Numbered from the stretch's first letter, positions 1-9,820 are shown. The stretch: 61,326 nt of DNA from Polaromonas jejuensis NBRC 106434 (GCF_001598235.1 NZ_BCYO01000024.1:1-61326); one strand, 5' to 3'. The notes: generated from the letters alone by a model not told the origin. Translations and numbers: made by a program.

Positions 1-248
1 GCAACCCGGTCAAATTATTTTTTGACTTTTTCTGCCGCCTGACCGCTTGGCAATCAGCACTTTCGTTTCCAGCAGAGCCTTGAATTCTATACCGATTTTT
101 AAGTCCCGGTCAATTTTTCAAGATCTTTTTTCTACCCTCACACCGCTTTCGCGGCTTGCGCACTTCGCATTGGCTTTGTGCACTGTGTTCAGCAGAGCCA
201 GCGACTATAGCACGGCTGTTTCCGCCTTGTAGGGCCTAGAGGGAAATT
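1..248. other. Left-edge intergenic stretch
   Basis: No gene is supported here. The stretch is more AT-rich than its surroundings and carries two copies of the 10-mer CAGCAGAGCC (70-79 and 190-199), 120 bp apart. A 61-codon open frame at 47-232 has no recognisable protein features or clear ribosome binding site and I do not call it. iorB ends at 249 reading towards this stretch, so it is the 3' flank of that operon. Confidence 0.4.
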
Positions 249-2582
249 TTAGACCTGAACCTCATTCAGCGCCAGGGGAAGCTTGCGCAAGCGCTTGCCT
301 GTCAGCGCAAACAGCGCATTGGCCACCGCCGGCGCCAGCGGCGGTACGCCCGGCTCCCCCACACCACCCGGCGGCCGGGTACTGGGAAGCACATGTGTTT
401 GCACCCATGGCGCCTGCGCCAGTGGCAGCATGGGGTAATTGGGGAAGTTTTTCTGCTGGACCACGCCCTCATGGATATCGACCTGGCCGTGCAGCGCTGC
501 CGTCAGGGCAAACACCACGGCGCTTTCCATTTGCTGCGCCACGATGCCGGGATTCACCACGGTGCCGCAATCGATCGCGCACACCACATGGTGCACCCGG
601 GGTGCTCCGTTCGACAAAGACACTTCCACGACCTGCGCCACGATGGAGCCAAAGGACTCATGCAAGGCCACGCCTCGCGCCCGGCCCGCAGGGAGCGGCC
701 CGCCCCAGCCCGCCTTGCCGGCGGCCAGGTCCAGCACCGCCAGATGCCTGGGCGCCTCCTTTAACAAGGCGCGCCGGAAGGCCAGGGGATCCTGCCTGGC
801 GTCCCACGCCAGCTCGTCCATGAAGCTTTCCGAGAAGAAGGCATTGTGCGAATGCCCGACCGAACGCCAAAAGCCGACTGGCACGCCCATGCGGGTCGCC
901 ACATGCGACATCTTCTGGCTGGCAAAGCCGTAAGGCAGGTCAAACAGGCCCTCGGCGGCGCTTTTGTCGGGGATCTCAACCGGCCCGCTCAATGCGGGAA
1001 GGCCCCGCTCCAGCCAGCGCGGGGTGATGGCATCGCCCGCGGACCGGATGCGCAGGCTGCTCACCCGTCCCTCGGCATCCATCGCCGCGCGCAGCAGGGC
1101 GACCTGCATGGGCCGGTAAAAGTCATGCGTGGTGTCTTCTTCACGCGACCAGATCAGTTGCACCGGACGGCCGCCGCACTCCATGGCCACGCGCACGGCC
1201 TGGGCCACAAAGTCGACTTCCAGCCGCCGGCCAAAGCCGCCGCCCAGCAAGGTCACGGTCAGACTCACATCTGCCAACGCCACCCCGGCCACCCGCGCCG
1301 CGATGGCCGCCGCCATTTGCGGCACCTGCGTGGGCACCCAGAGGCGCACCTTGCCGTCCTTGACCTGGGCCGTGCAGTTCATGGGCTCCAGCGTGGCATG
1401 GGCCAGATAGGGGGCGCGGTACATTGCCTCGACCGTTCGTGTGGCGGCCGCCTCCGCGGCCTCCACGGCGCCCCGCTCATAAAAGGTATGCCCGTCTTCG
1501 CGCCCCAGCGCGGCTTCGAGCGCCTTTTCAATCTGCCGGCTGTCCAGCGCACCGGCGGGGCGCTGCTGCCAGTCCATCCGCAGGGCCTGGGCCGCCCGCT
1601 GGGCATGCCACCAGGTTGTGCCCACCACGGCCAGGCCGGCGGTCGAGCCCGCATAGGCCGGCAGGCGCACCAGGCGCTCCACGCCGGGCCGGGCCAGCAC
1701 CGCCTCGGGGTGAATGGCGGCCGGCGACCCGCCCAGCATGGGACACAGGCGGATGGCCGCATACAACATGCCCGGCAAGCGCACATCCACGCCAAACACC
1801 GCCGTGCCATTGACTTTGGCCGGCACATCCAGGCGCGGGGCGCTCCGGCCTATCAGCTTCCAGTCCCTGGGGCTCTTGAGCGTCACTTCGCCCGGTGGGG
1901 TGGCCGCGGCGAACTTCGCCAGCATGCCGTAATGCGCCGCGGGACCCGAAGGGTGGGAAATAACGCCATCTTTGACAACCAGCTCATCGACCGGCAACCT
2001 CCAGTCCAGCGAAGCCGCCCCCAGCAGGGACCCTCGCGCCGTGGCGGCGGCCGTTCGCAGCACCTCCCAGGCATCGGCCACACTGGAGGAACCACCCGTG
2101 GCATTGATGCCCAGCTCACGGGCGATCTTGCCCACCATCCATTCGCCGAGCCTGATCTTGGTGGGCCGGACGCGGGGCGCGCCCTCCGGCGAGGAGTCAT
2201 CCACCTCCAGGGGATGAAACGGCAAGCTGCCCACCAGCATGGCGACATTGCCGTAGAGGCTGTCGCTGCCCGCCTGCGCCAGGCTCACCCGCGCCAGGGG
2301 CAGCTCCAGCTCCTCGGCCACCAGCATGGCCAGCGCCGTGTGCACGCCCTGCCCCATTTCGCTGCGCGGCATGGCCAGCACCACCGAGCCGTCGGCGCGG
2401 ATCTTGATCCAGCCGTTGAACACCACGCCGCTGAGCGCCGGCAAGCCCGCGCCCCCTTCCGCGCCGGAGGGCCAGGGCCTGGCCGCACTGCCCAGCCGAG
2501 AGCGGGCGGGCAAAAAGCCCCAGCCAACGACCAGCGCGCCCGCCGCCCCTGCCGCGCTCAAGAGCCAGGCCCGTCTTTTCAC
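249..2582 (-). CDS. iorB: Isoquinoline 1-oxidoreductase beta-type molybdopterin subunit
   Basis: This is the molybdopterin-cytosine-dinucleotide subunit of a xanthine-dehydrogenase-family hydroxylase (777 aa), which would hydroxylate an N-heterocycle or oxidise an aldehyde. Visible motifs are [10 protein letters not shown] (75-84), GGGFGRR (447-453, the IorB variant of GGGFGGK) and [11 protein letters not shown] near the C-terminus, with the presumed catalytic Glu at 743. The N-terminus ([15 protein letters not shown]) looks like a Tat signal, so the complex probably acts in the periplasm. I chose the GTG at 2582 because it overlaps the iorA stop in a GTGA junction; a longer frame reaches 2798 but only as read-through of iorA in another frame. 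The substrate cannot be told from sequence. Confidence 0.88.
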   Translation of the reverse strand: MKRRAWLLSAAGAAGALVVGWGFLPARSRLGSAARPWPSGAEGGAGLPALSGVVFNGWIKIRADGSVVLAMPRSEMGQGVHTALAMLVAEELELPLARVSLAQAGSDSLYGNVAMLVGSLPFHPLEVDDSSPEGAPRVRPTKIRLGEWMVGKIARELGINATGGSSSVADAWEVLRTAAATARGSLLGAASLDWRLPVDELVVKDGVISHPSGPAAHYGMLAKFAAATPPGEVTLKSPRDWKLIGRSAPRLDVPAKVNGTAVFGVDVRLPGMLYAAIRLCPMLGGSPAAIHPEAVLARPGVERLVRLPAYAGSTAGLAVVGTTWWHAQRAAQALRMDWQQRPAGALDSRQIEKALEAALGREDGHTFYERGAVEAAEAAATRTVEAMYRAPYLAHATLEPMNCTAQVKDGKVRLWVPTQVPQMAAAIAARVAGVALADVSLTVTLLGGGFGRRLEVDFVAQAVRVAMECGGRPVQLIWSREEDTTHDFYRPMQVALLRAAMDAEGRVSSLRIRSAGDAITPRWLERGLPALSGPVEIPDKSAAEGLFDLPYGFASQKMSHVATRMGVPVGFWRSVGHSHNAFFSESFMDELAWDARQDPLAFRRALLKEAPRHLAVLDLAAGKAGWGGPLPAGRARGVALHESFGSIVAQVVEVSLSNGAPRVHHVVCAIDCGTVVNPGIVAQQMESAVVFALTAALHGQVDIHEGVVQQKNFPNYPMLPLAQAPWVQTHVLPSTRPPGGVGEPGVPPLAPAVANALFALTGKRLRKLPLALNEVQV

Positions 2583-3070
2583 TTTTTGGCCTTCCTCGCC
2601 ACGCCGTTGGGCGCCATGCCGGCCGCCCGCCTGATCGCCAGCCGTATCCGCTGATAGGTGCCGCAGCGGCAAATATTCGTCATGGCGGCATCGATGTCGG
2701 CGTCGGTGGGTTGGGGCGTTTTGCCCAGCAGGGCGGCAGCGGCCATCAGCATGCCCGACTGGCAGTAGCCACATTGGGGCACCTGTTCGGCAATCCACGC
2801 CAGCTGCAGGGCATGGGGTTTGCCGGGCGTGCCCAGCGCCTCAATGGTTTGCAGACGCTTGCCCACGACGCTGGACACCGGCGTGATGCAGGAGCGCACC
2901 GCCTGGCCGTCCACCCGCACGGTGCAGGCGCCGCAGGCGGCCACGCCGCAGCCGTACTTGGTGCCGGTCAGGTTCAGCACATCGCGCAGCAGCCACAGCA
3001 GCGGCATGCCGGGATCGGCATCCACCTGCAGGCGACGGCCATTGAGATCCAGCTTGATCGGTGACTCCAT
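2579..3070 (-). CDS. iorA: Isoquinoline 1-oxidoreductase alpha-type [2Fe-2S] subunit
   Basis: This 163-aa small subunit carries two [2Fe-2S] clusters and passes electrons from the molybdenum site of IorB. The plant-type cluster ligands are Cys41, Cys46, Cys49 and Cys61; the second, helical-domain cluster uses Cys100, Cys103, Cys135 and Cys137 (CGYCQSGM and [11 protein letters not shown]). It has no signal peptide, which fits export by hitch-hiking on the Tat signal of its partner. It is the first gene of a two-gene operon and its stop overlaps the iorB start by 4 bp. No cytochrome subunit gene is adjacent, so the electron acceptor is unknown. Confidence 0.9.
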   Translation of the reverse strand: MESPIKLDLNGRRLQVDADPGMPLLWLLRDVLNLTGTKYGCGVAACGACTVRVDGQAVRSCITPVSSVVGKRLQTIEALGTPGKPHALQLAWIAEQVPQCGYCQSGMLMAAAALLGKTPQPTDADIDAAMTNICRCGTYQRIRLAIRRAAGMAPNGVARKAKK

Positions 3071-3206
3071 GCGGCGCTCCTTGAAAGCCCATGAACCGGA
3101 CTGGCCACTATAGCCACGATAGGGGCCGAATTCCCAGACCGCCGGTCCCCGGTAAACCCTGACAAAGCGCCGCCTTAAGCCGCCAGCCGGATAATCACTC
3201 CCCTAT

Positions 3207-5135
3207 ATGGCATTAATTACCCTTCTGGACGCCCAACTCGCTTTTGGGCATGTCGCACTGCTGGACCACGCAGATTTCGCCCTCGAAACCAACCAGCGCA
3301 TAGGCCTAATCGGCCGCAACGGCACGGGCAAGTCCTCCCTGCTCAAAATCCTGGCCGGCCTGGAAAAACCCGACGACGGCACCTTGCAGCTGCAGCAAAA
3401 CCTGCGCATTGCCTATGTGCCGCAGGAGCCCAGCCTGGACCCGCACGCTACGGTTTTCATAGCTGCCAGCGCAGGACTGGCAAGAACAAAGCACGTGGTG
3501 GAGCAATATCTGGCGGCCGATGAGCACACCGACCTGGACGCCCTGCAATCGGAAATCGAAGCCCTCGACGGCTGGAACTGGGAGCAGCGCGTCGAGGAAA
3601 CCCTGCACCGCCTGCACCTGGACAAGGACGCCATCGTCGGCTCGCTCTCGGGCGGCACCAAAAAGCGCGTGGCCCTGGCCCAGGCGCTGGTCGCCAGGCC
3701 CGACGTGCTGCTGCTCGATGAGCCGACCAACCACCTGGACCTGGATTCGATCGCCTGGCTGGAAGAGCTGCTGGTCAATTTCAACGGCAGCATCATCACC
3801 ATCACCCACGACCGGGCCTTCCTGGATAACGTGGCCACCGCCATCGTCGAGCTGGACCGCGGCAAGCTGACCAGCTACCCCGGCAACTTTGCCCAGTACC
3901 TGATCCAGAAGGAAGAGCAGATGGCGCAGGAAGCCGTCATCAACGCCAAGGCCGACAAGCTGCTGGCGCAGGAAGAAATCTGGATCCGCAAGGGCGTGGA
4001 GGCCCGCCGCACCCGCAGCGTGGCGCGCATAGGCCGCCTCGAAGCCCTGCGCGAAACCCGTGCATCGCGGCGCGATGCGGTCGGCCGGGTCAACCTGGAC
4101 GTCTCCAGCGGCGAGAAAAGCGGCAAGATCGTGGCCGAGCTCACCGAGGTGTCGAAAAGCTTTGGCCACCCGGGTTCCGAAAAACTCATCGTCAACCGCT
4201 TCAGCGCCACCTTGCTGCGCGGCGACAAGGTCGGCCTGCTGGGCCCCAACGGCGCCGGCAAAAGCACGCTGCTCAAGCTCATCCTGGGCGAACTGCAACC
4301 CGACGCGACCCATCCGCCCGGCAAGGTGCGCCAGGGCGCCAACCTGCAGGTGGCCTACTTCGACCAGATGCGCGACAGCCTGAACCTGGACGCGACGCTG
4401 GAAGACTTCATCAGCCCGGGCAGCGAGTGGGTGGAAATCAACGGCCAGAAAAAGCATGTCAAGAGCTATTTGACCGACTTTTTGTTCTCCCCGGCGCGCG
4501 CCAACTCGCCGGTGCGCACGCTGTCGGGCGGCGAACGCAACCGCCTGCTGCTGGCGCGCCTGTTTGCGCGCCCGGCCAACGTACTGGTGCTGGACGAGCC
4601 GACCAACGACCTGGACATCGACACGCTGGAGCTGCTGGAAGACCTGTTGCAAAACTACGAAGGCACGGTATTTTTGGTCAGCCACGACCGGCGCTTCCTC
4701 GACAACGTGGTCACCAGCACCATCGCCTATGAGGGCACGCCCGAGAACCCGGGCTTCTGGCGCGAGTACGAGGGCGGCGTGACGGACTGGATCACCCAGT
4801 CCAAGCGGGCCGCGCAGATCACCGGCAGCGGAAAAGCCACCACATCCGCCCCTGCCGCCAAAATTGCAAGCAAAACAAGCCCTCAGCCCAGCAAGGACGG
4901 GTCTCAGCAGCTATCAAAAAAGAAGCTTAGCTACAAGGAACAGCGCGAGCTCGACGGCCTGCCGGCGCTGATTGCGCAGCTCGAATCGCAGCAAAAGGCC
5001 ATTGAGCAGGAGCTGTATGACGGCACGCTCTACGCCAACAACGCCAAACGGGCAGCCGAGCTCAATGCGCGCAACACCAAGATAGAGGAAGAGTTGATGG
5101 CGGCGCTGCAGCGCTGGGAAGCGCTGTCGTCCTGA
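3207..5135 (+). CDS. uup: ABC-F ATPase Uup
   Basis: This is a 642-aa soluble twin-ATPase of the ABC-F type, a ribosome- or DNA-associated factor rather than a transporter. Domain 1 has a Walker A (GRNGTGKS, 36-43) and a signature LSGGTKKR near 147; domain 2 has GPNGAGKST near 345 and LSGGERNR near 439. A C-terminal coiled-coil of about 65 residues (SYKEQRELDGLPALIAQLES onward) is the Uup hallmark that separates it from EttA or YheS. Length matches the family (about 635). The linker before the coiled-coil (about 552-574) appears to be encoded by a dispersed repeat. It is divergent from iorAB. Confidence 0.93.
   Translation: MALITLLDAQLAFGHVALLDHADFALETNQRIGLIGRNGTGKSSLLKILAGLEKPDDGTLQLQQNLRIAYVPQEPSLDPHATVFIAASAGLARTKHVVEQYLAADEHTDLDALQSEIEALDGWNWEQRVEETLHRLHLDKDAIVGSLSGGTKKRVALAQALVARPDVLLLDEPTNHLDLDSIAWLEELLVNFNGSIITITHDRAFLDNVATAIVELDRGKLTSYPGNFAQYLIQKEEQMAQEAVINAKADKLLAQEEIWIRKGVEARRTRSVARIGRLEALRETRASRRDAVGRVNLDVSSGEKSGKIVAELTEVSKSFGHPGSEKLIVNRFSATLLRGDKVGLLGPNGAGKSTLLKLILGELQPDATHPPGKVRQGANLQVAYFDQMRDSLNLDATLEDFISPGSEWVEINGQKKHVKSYLTDFLFSPARANSPVRTLSGGERNRLLLARLFARPANVLVLDEPTNDLDIDTLELLEDLLQNYEGTVFLVSHDRRFLDNVVTSTIAYEGTPENPGFWREYEGGVTDWITQSKRAAQITGSGKATTSAPAAKIASKTSPQPSKDGSQQLSKKKLSYKEQRELDGLPALIAQLESQQKAIEQELYDGTLYANNAKRAAELNARNTKIEEELMAALQRWEALSS
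4859..4927 (-). repeat. AGCTAT-type dispersed repeat inside the uup linker
   Basis: Read on the minus strand this segment has the layout of other copies in this window: AGCTTC, an A/T run, ATAGCT, then a GC-rich middle and a GGGCT-containing tail. On the plus strand the motif AGCTAT is at 4909-4914 and the partner GAAGCT at 4922-4927. It encodes the Ala/Ser/Lys/Gln-rich linker between ATPase domain 2 and the coiled-coil of Uup, which is the least constrained part of that protein. I believe this repeat is widespread in Comamonadaceae, but that is memory rather than a search. Confidence 0.5.
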
Positions 5136-5164
5136 AGCCCCGTCGTTCACGCCGGCAGGCTTGA

Positions 5165-5186
5165 CGCCCGGCGGTCAAGCCGGGCG
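5165..5186 (+). terminator. GC-rich hairpin after uup
   Basis: CGCCCGGC (5165-5172), loop GGTCAA, GCCGGGCG (5179-5186) is a perfect 8-bp stem 30 bp after the uup stop. No U-tract follows, so it may be a 3'-end stabilising hairpin or a Rho-dependent end rather than a classical terminator. Confidence 0.35.
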
Positions 5187-5264
5187 CCTACCTCAAGACC
5201 CGCGGGAATTGCCACCCAGCCGGGCAACCCAAACGGGCGGCTTAGGCTACAGTGGGTTTGCACC

Positions 5265-6983
5265 ATGCCCACCGCCGCTGTCTCGTCCAACTCGCCATCC
5301 AACTCGCCGCCCGCCTCGCCGACTGCCCCGTCACGCCCGGTTTCGCTGAGCCGGCAGCACTCAACCGGCCTTCGCTGGCTGGGCGTGCTGCTGCTGGGAT
5401 GCTGGCTGGGCGGCTGCGCCTCCTTGCCGAGTGAGGTGGAGCGCCCCCTTTCCAGGGCACTGGAGAACCCCTCGGAAACCTACCTCGGCCAGCGCGTGGA
5501 AGCCCGCGCCGCCCAGGCCAAGACCGGCAATGACTCGGGTTTTGCGCTGGTCGGCAACGCCGAGCTGGCTTTTACCAGCCGCATGACGCTGATCAAGGCC
5601 GCACAGAAAACGCTGGACCTCCAGTACTACGCGATTTTTGCCGACGACACCACCGAGCGCCTGTTCGAGGCCCTGCGCGAAGCCGCCAACCGCGGGGTGC
5701 GCATCCGCATCCTGCTGGATGACTTCAACACCTCGGGAAAAAACGCCCAGGTGCTCAAGCTCGCCTTTGAAAAGAACTTCGAGCTGCGCCTGTTCAACCC
5801 CCTGCCTGGCGGACGCGGCTCGATGTTTTTTCGCGTCCTGGGCAACCTCAAGGACGTGGGGCGCATGCAGCGGCGCATGCACAACAAGATTTTTGTAGCC
5901 GACAACGCGGTCGCCATCACCGGCGGCCGCAACCTGGGGGAGCCCTATTTCGGCCAGAGCGAAGGCATCAACTTTGTCGACATCGACGTGCTGGCCGCCG
6001 GCCGCATCGCGCGCGACCTGTCGCGCAGCTTTGACCAGTACTGGAACAACCCGCTGGCCTACCCGGTGCAGTCGCTGATGACGGCCAGGGATATTGAAGC
6101 CCTCAAGTCCCAACCCCCTGCGGCCACCGCCAACTCCAGCAGCCTGGAAGACCCCGCCGTGCTGGCCAGCGCCACGCAGCCGGCGACGAGCCCGGCCAAC
6201 ACAAGCACCACCGCCGTGTCGGCCTTGCCCGACTCGACCAATCTGCGCCTGCTGAGCTGGACCTGGGCGTCCTCCGTCATGCTGACCGACAAGCCGTCCA
6301 AGATTGCCGCCGACGCCGACACGGCGGACGAATCGCAGGACACCACGGTCGATGGCCTGCTGCAGCTCATGTCGCAGGCGCAAACCGAGCTGCTCATCGT
6401 CTCGCCCTACTTCGTGCCCGGCAAACGCATGATGCAGCAGTTTGCCGACCTGCGGCAACGCGGCGTGCGCATACGGGTGCTGACCAATTCACTGGCCTCC
6501 AACGACGTGCCCGCGGCGCACGTGGGTTACGCCCGCTACCGCGAAGCCCTGCTGGCCATGGGTGTCGACATGTACGAAATGCGCGCCGAACAAAAGGGCT
6601 CCATCAGCAATTTCGGCCTGGCCGCCGGCTCGACGGGCGGCTCAAGCGGCGGCTCGCGCGCCAGCCTGCACGCCAAGGTGGTCGTGGTGGACAGCCACTG
6701 GCTGGTGGTGGGCTCCATGAACCTGGACTTGCGCTCCCAACTGAAAAACAGCGAGACGGCCATCGTCATCCGCAAGCGCGCCCTGGCCGCCGAAGCCACC
6801 CGCATGATAGAGCCGGCGCTGGCCAGCGGCGCCTGGCATGTGGAATTGGTGGACGGCCAGCTGGTGTGGCGCGCGCCGCAGGACTCCGGGCGGGAGGATT
6901 CCAGGAAAGAGCCGGACGCCAGCCTGGGGCTCAAACTGATGCTCAGGCTGATCGCACCGTTTGCGCCGGACGAGATGCTTTAA
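5265..6983 (+). CDS. Lipoprotein phospholipase D / cardiolipin-synthase-like protein
   Basis: This 572-aa protein has two PLD catalytic motifs: His206-x-Lys208-x4-Asp213 (HNKIFVAD) and His469-x-Lys471-x4-Asp476 (HAKVVVVD). It probably transfers phosphatidyl groups, as ClsC-type cardiolipin synthases do, or hydrolyses phospholipid. A lipobox LGGC puts the acylated cysteine at residue 51, so it should be anchored to a membrane facing the periplasm. The 50 residues before that Cys are long for a lipoprotein signal, yet no later start codon suits. About 90 residues of low-complexity Ala/Ser/Thr sequence (roughly 280-350) separate the catalytic halves. It converges with the next gene, leaving only 5 bp. 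Confidence 0.85.
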   Translation: MPTAAVSSNSPSNSPPASPTAPSRPVSLSRQHSTGLRWLGVLLLGCWLGGCASLPSEVERPLSRALENPSETYLGQRVEARAAQAKTGNDSGFALVGNAELAFTSRMTLIKAAQKTLDLQYYAIFADDTTERLFEALREAANRGVRIRILLDDFNTSGKNAQVLKLAFEKNFELRLFNPLPGGRGSMFFRVLGNLKDVGRMQRRMHNKIFVADNAVAITGGRNLGEPYFGQSEGINFVDIDVLAAGRIARDLSRSFDQYWNNPLAYPVQSLMTARDIEALKSQPPAATANSSSLEDPAVLASATQPATSPANTSTTAVSALPDSTNLRLLSWTWASSVMLTDKPSKIAADADTADESQDTTVDGLLQLMSQAQTELLIVSPYFVPGKRMMQQFADLRQRGVRIRVLTNSLASNDVPAAHVGYARYREALLAMGVDMYEMRAEQKGSISNFGLAAGSTGGSSGGSRASLHAKVVVVDSHWLVVGSMNLDLRSQLKNSETAIVIRKRALAAEATRMIEPALASGAWHVELVDGQLVWRAPQDSGREDSRKEPDASLGLKLMLRLIAPFAPDEML

Positions 6984-6988
6984 GCGCC

Positions 6989-7972
6989 TTACTCCGGCAC
7001 GATGCCCGCCGCCGTGATGATGCGGCCCCACTTCAGCGACTCCGCCGCCTGAAACTTGCCCAGCTCTGCCTGGGTGCCGGTGAAGATTTCGGTTCCGGTG
7101 GACTGGTAGAAACCTGCCGCACCGCTGCTGTGCGCCGCCTTCACCAGTATCTCGTTGAGTTTGCCCACCACCTCCGCCGGCGTGCCCGCCGGCGCATAGG
7201 CCGCGAACCAGTAGGTCATCTCGTAACCCTTGACACCGGCCTCTTCCAAAGTGGGCACATCGGGAGCGAGCGGCGAGCGCTGTTTGGTGGAGACACCGAG
7301 CGCCTTGAGCTTGCCAGCCTTCACTTGCGGTAAGCCTGTGGCCATGTCGGTAATCATCATGTCGATCTGCCCGCCCATCAGGTCCGCGACCGCCGGCGGG
7401 TTGCTCTTGTAGGGAATATTGAGGATGTAGGTATTGGTCAGCTGCTTGAACATTTCACCCGCCACCCGGCTGGACGAACTGCCGCTGCCAAAAGACAGCT
7501 TGCCGGGTTTGGACTTGGCCAGCGCAATGAACTCCTTCACGTCTTTCACCGGCAGGTTCGGATTGACGACCATGATCTGGCCGCCGCGGCCCAGAGTCGT
7601 CACTGGCACGAAGTCCTTGACCGGGTCATAGGGCAGCTTCTTGAACAAATGCTCGTTGGCCGCTTGCGTGGTGTTGGTGGTGATGAACACCGTGTAGCCA
7701 TCCGGTTTCGCCTTGGCCGCCATCTGCGCGCCTATGAAGCTGTTGGCGCCTGGCTTGTTGTCCACCACCACGCTGGCCTTGGTGCTGGCGCTCACGGCCT
7801 GCCCAATGGCACGGGCCAGCTGGTCGGTGGCGCTGCCGGCGGCAAAAGGCACGACAAAAGTGATCGGCTTGTCGGGAAAGCCCTGCGCCAGGCCAAGCGC
7901 CGGCGCCAGCGCGCAAAGCACGGCCACGCCGAGCATGACGGGGCGGATGCGAAGGGTGGAAATGGGTTTCAT
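6989..7972 (-). CDS. Bug/TctC-family solute-binding protein
   Basis: This 327-aa periplasmic binding protein of the tripartite tricarboxylate transporter (TctC/Bug) family starts with a Sec signal ending near LGLAQG, followed by the hallmark FPDKPITFVVPFAAGSATD. Bug proteins bind carboxylates or amino acids. No TctA or TctB membrane gene lies in this window, so it is an orphan receptor that would share a distant permease or act as a sensor. Its ATG overlaps the stop of the upstream small AtuA-like gene by 4 bp, making it the last gene of a three-gene operon. The ligand is presumably the substrate of the AtuA-like enzyme. Confidence 0.9.
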   Translation of the reverse strand: MKPISTLRIRPVMLGVAVLCALAPALGLAQGFPDKPITFVVPFAAGSATDQLARAIGQAVSASTKASVVVDNKPGANSFIGAQMAAKAKPDGYTVFITTNTTQAANEHLFKKLPYDPVKDFVPVTTLGRGGQIMVVNPNLPVKDVKEFIALAKSKPGKLSFGSGSSSSRVAGEMFKQLTNTYILNIPYKSNPPAVADLMGGQIDMMITDMATGLPQVKAGKLKALGVSTKQRSPLAPDVPTLEEAGVKGYEMTYWFAAYAPAGTPAEVVGKLNEILVKAAHSSGAAGFYQSTGTEIFTGTQAELGKFQAAESLKWGRIITAAGIVPE

Positions 7973-8361
7973 GAGGTCTCCTTTTTTAAATCGTCAAATT
8001 GAAACGGGTCACCCGCCAGCAGCGGCGCCAGCGACACGGGAATGCGCAGCGGCAAGTCCAGCAGCCAGAACGAGAGCGCCTTGCCGTGCGTGTCCAGGTT
8101 CAGCGCATCGTTCACGCCGCCGTCAAGCACCTCGTCCAGCACGAAATTCATGGCGTGCAGCTGGGGCAGCAGGTAGCGTTGCACCGCAGCGGGCCGGCGG
8201 TGCGCAAAATGCTGGGCCACGAGCTGCGGCGTGAGCTGCTCGACCAGCACCGGGTACAAATTGGAATGCCAGGCAATCACGCTGATGTTGGAGCGGTTGC
8301 CCTTGTCGCCGGTGCGGCCGTGGGCGGCACGGTACAGCGGAACGGTCAAAAACTCGCTCAT
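7969..8361 (-). CDS. AtuA C-terminal-domain-like small protein
   Basis: This 130-aa protein starts MSEFLTVPLYRAAHGRTGDK and corresponds to the ferredoxin-fold C-terminal domain of AtuA-family proteins (GDKGNRSNISVIAW is the conserved stretch). Here the domain is a separate polypeptide, encoded after the large AtuA-like gene with an ATGA overlap, and it ends in an ATGA overlap with the Bug gene. The ATG at 8361 is preferred to an upstream in-frame start at 8424 because of this overlap. Function is not known beyond association with AtuA; together they would form the two halves of one enzyme. Confidence 0.8.
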   Translation of the reverse strand: MSEFLTVPLYRAAHGRTGDKGNRSNISVIAWHSNLYPVLVEQLTPQLVAQHFAHRRPAAVQRYLLPQLHAMNFVLDEVLDGGVNDALNLDTHGKALSFWLLDLPLRIPVSLAPLLAGDPFQFDDLKKETS

Positions 8362-9743
8362 GCCGCGGCCTCCGCGGCCAGCATCTCGTAATGCGTGGGC
8401 ACGGCTTCCCGCGGCAGCAGGCAAGACAGCGTGTTGAGCCGCGGCGTCAAGGCGGTGCGCACGCCGCCGCCGCCGGCCGGGCCGCAGCAGTACAACGCCA
8501 TGACTTCCCGCGCCAGGCGCTCGGCCTGCGCGCGTTCGCTGTGCGCGGCGGCCACACGCAGGCGCACGTCGCGCGCGTCACCGGCGGGTGTCGCCTGCAG
8601 CAAACGGCCTGCGTCGTCGCCGAAGATGCTCAAGGCGCCGATCAGGTCCACACGCAGCGCCAGGTCCGGCAGGCGCCGGCGCAGCACATCGGCCGCCAGC
8701 CTGGCCCGAGCCTCGGCGCGGGGCCCGGCATAGGAAATTTCGCCTTCGGCCAGCCAGCCGCCTTCGTGGCACACGTTGACCTTCAGCGTGGCGGGCCGGG
8801 CATGGCCTCGCACACCGGTCAGCGCCACGCGGTCCGGCGCCAGCAGTTCGATCTGCGCGGCGCTGATGTCGGCCACCACGTCGGGCGTCAGGTAGGCGGC
8901 CGGGTCGTGCACCTCGTACAGCAGCTGCTCCTTGACGCTGGCCAGGCTGACCAGCCCGCCGGTATGCGCCGCCTTGCCGATGACGCTGTGGCCATCGCTG
9001 CTGATTTCGGCGATCGGGTAGCCCACGGCGTGCAGCTCTGGCACCTCCTTGTAGCCGGGGTCGGCAAAGTAGCCGCCGCAGACCTGGGCGCCACATTCAA
9101 GCAGATGCCCGGCCATGGTGGCGCGGGCAAGACGATCCCAGTCATCGGTGCGCCAGCCGAAATGCGACATGGCCGGCCCCACCGTCAGCGACGGGTCGGC
9201 CACGCGACCCGCCACCACGATCTGCGCACCGGCGTCCAGCGCGGCGGCAATCGCCTCGGCGCCGATGTAGGCGTTGGCGCTGACCATCTGGATGCCGTCA
9301 ATCGCCGCGCCCAGCTGTTCGCGCAGCAGTTGACGATGCGGCGCACCCGACACATCATCACCGCCGACCACGGCAATGCGCGGCGCGGGCAAGCCCAGCG
9401 CCTGGGCCATCTTGCGGATATGCCGCGCCGCCGCCAGCGGATTGGCCGCGCCAAAGTTGCTGACGATGCGAATCTGGTGCTGCAGGCAGCGCGCCAGCAC
9501 GGGCCGCAGCAGGTCGTCCAGCAAGGGCTCAAAGCCGGACTCGGGGTCGGCACGGCGGCGCAACTGGGCCAACGCCAGGGTTCGCTCGGCCAGCGTCTCG
9601 AAAATCAGGAACGCCCGCTGCCCCGGATGATGGGCGCAACGCGCAATCAGGGTGTCCACCACCGGCCCGGCGGCATCGACGCGGTCGCCCGAAAAACCGG
9701 CGGCGCAGCCGATCAGCAGAGGGAAAGTGGAAGTAGATGTCAT
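8358..9743 (-). CDS. Acyclic terpene utilisation AtuA-family protein
   Basis: This 461-aa protein is of the AtuA / DUF1446 family, named for the acyclic terpene (citronellol/geraniol) utilisation cluster of Pseudomonas; the reaction is not established. It begins MTSTSTFPLLIGCAAGFSGD and contains conserved stretches such as RIVSNFGAANPLAAA, QIVVAGRVADPSLTVGP and LECGAQVCGGYF. I used the ATG at 9743 rather than the longer frame to 9812, because that extension runs into the regulatory region shared with the LysR gene. No geranyl-CoA carboxylase genes are nearby, so terpene use is only suggested by the family name. Confidence 0.82.
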   Translation of the reverse strand: MTSTSTFPLLIGCAAGFSGDRVDAAGPVVDTLIARCAHHPGQRAFLIFETLAERTLALAQLRRRADPESGFEPLLDDLLRPVLARCLQHQIRIVSNFGAANPLAAARHIRKMAQALGLPAPRIAVVGGDDVSGAPHRQLLREQLGAAIDGIQMVSANAYIGAEAIAAALDAGAQIVVAGRVADPSLTVGPAMSHFGWRTDDWDRLARATMAGHLLECGAQVCGGYFADPGYKEVPELHAVGYPIAEISSDGHSVIGKAAHTGGLVSLASVKEQLLYEVHDPAAYLTPDVVADISAAQIELLAPDRVALTGVRGHARPATLKVNVCHEGGWLAEGEISYAGPRAEARARLAADVLRRRLPDLALRVDLIGALSIFGDDAGRLLQATPAGDARDVRLRVAAAHSERAQAERLAREVMALYCCGPAGGGGVRTALTPRLNTLSCLLPREAVPTHYEMLAAEAAA

Positions 9744-9783
9744 GGTGCGGTGAGGGATTGACCGAACTTTAGGCTTGCGCAGC

Positions 9784-9820
9784 TCATTTGTAAAATCGAA
9801 AATGCATATCAATTCATTTG
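9784..9820. promoter_or_regulatory. Divergent promoter with TCATTTG direct repeats
   Basis: The 96-bp region between the AtuA operon and the LysR gene is AT-rich and contains TCATTTG at 9784-9790 and again at 9814-9820, 30 bp apart (about three helical turns). The second copy is also half of an AAATG-N10-CATTT dyad (9800-9819). These are the best candidates for LysR binding sites here. Confidence 0.4.

Noticed and set aside
47..232. A 61-codon open frame at the left edge
   Set aside because: No ribosome binding site, no recognisable family, and it lies in an AT-rich stretch with direct repeats.
8358..9743. Calling the AtuA operon a complete terpene (citronellol/geraniol) pathway
   Set aside because: No geranyl-CoA carboxylase, isohexenylglutaconyl-CoA hydratase or citronellyl-CoA dehydrogenase gene is adjacent.
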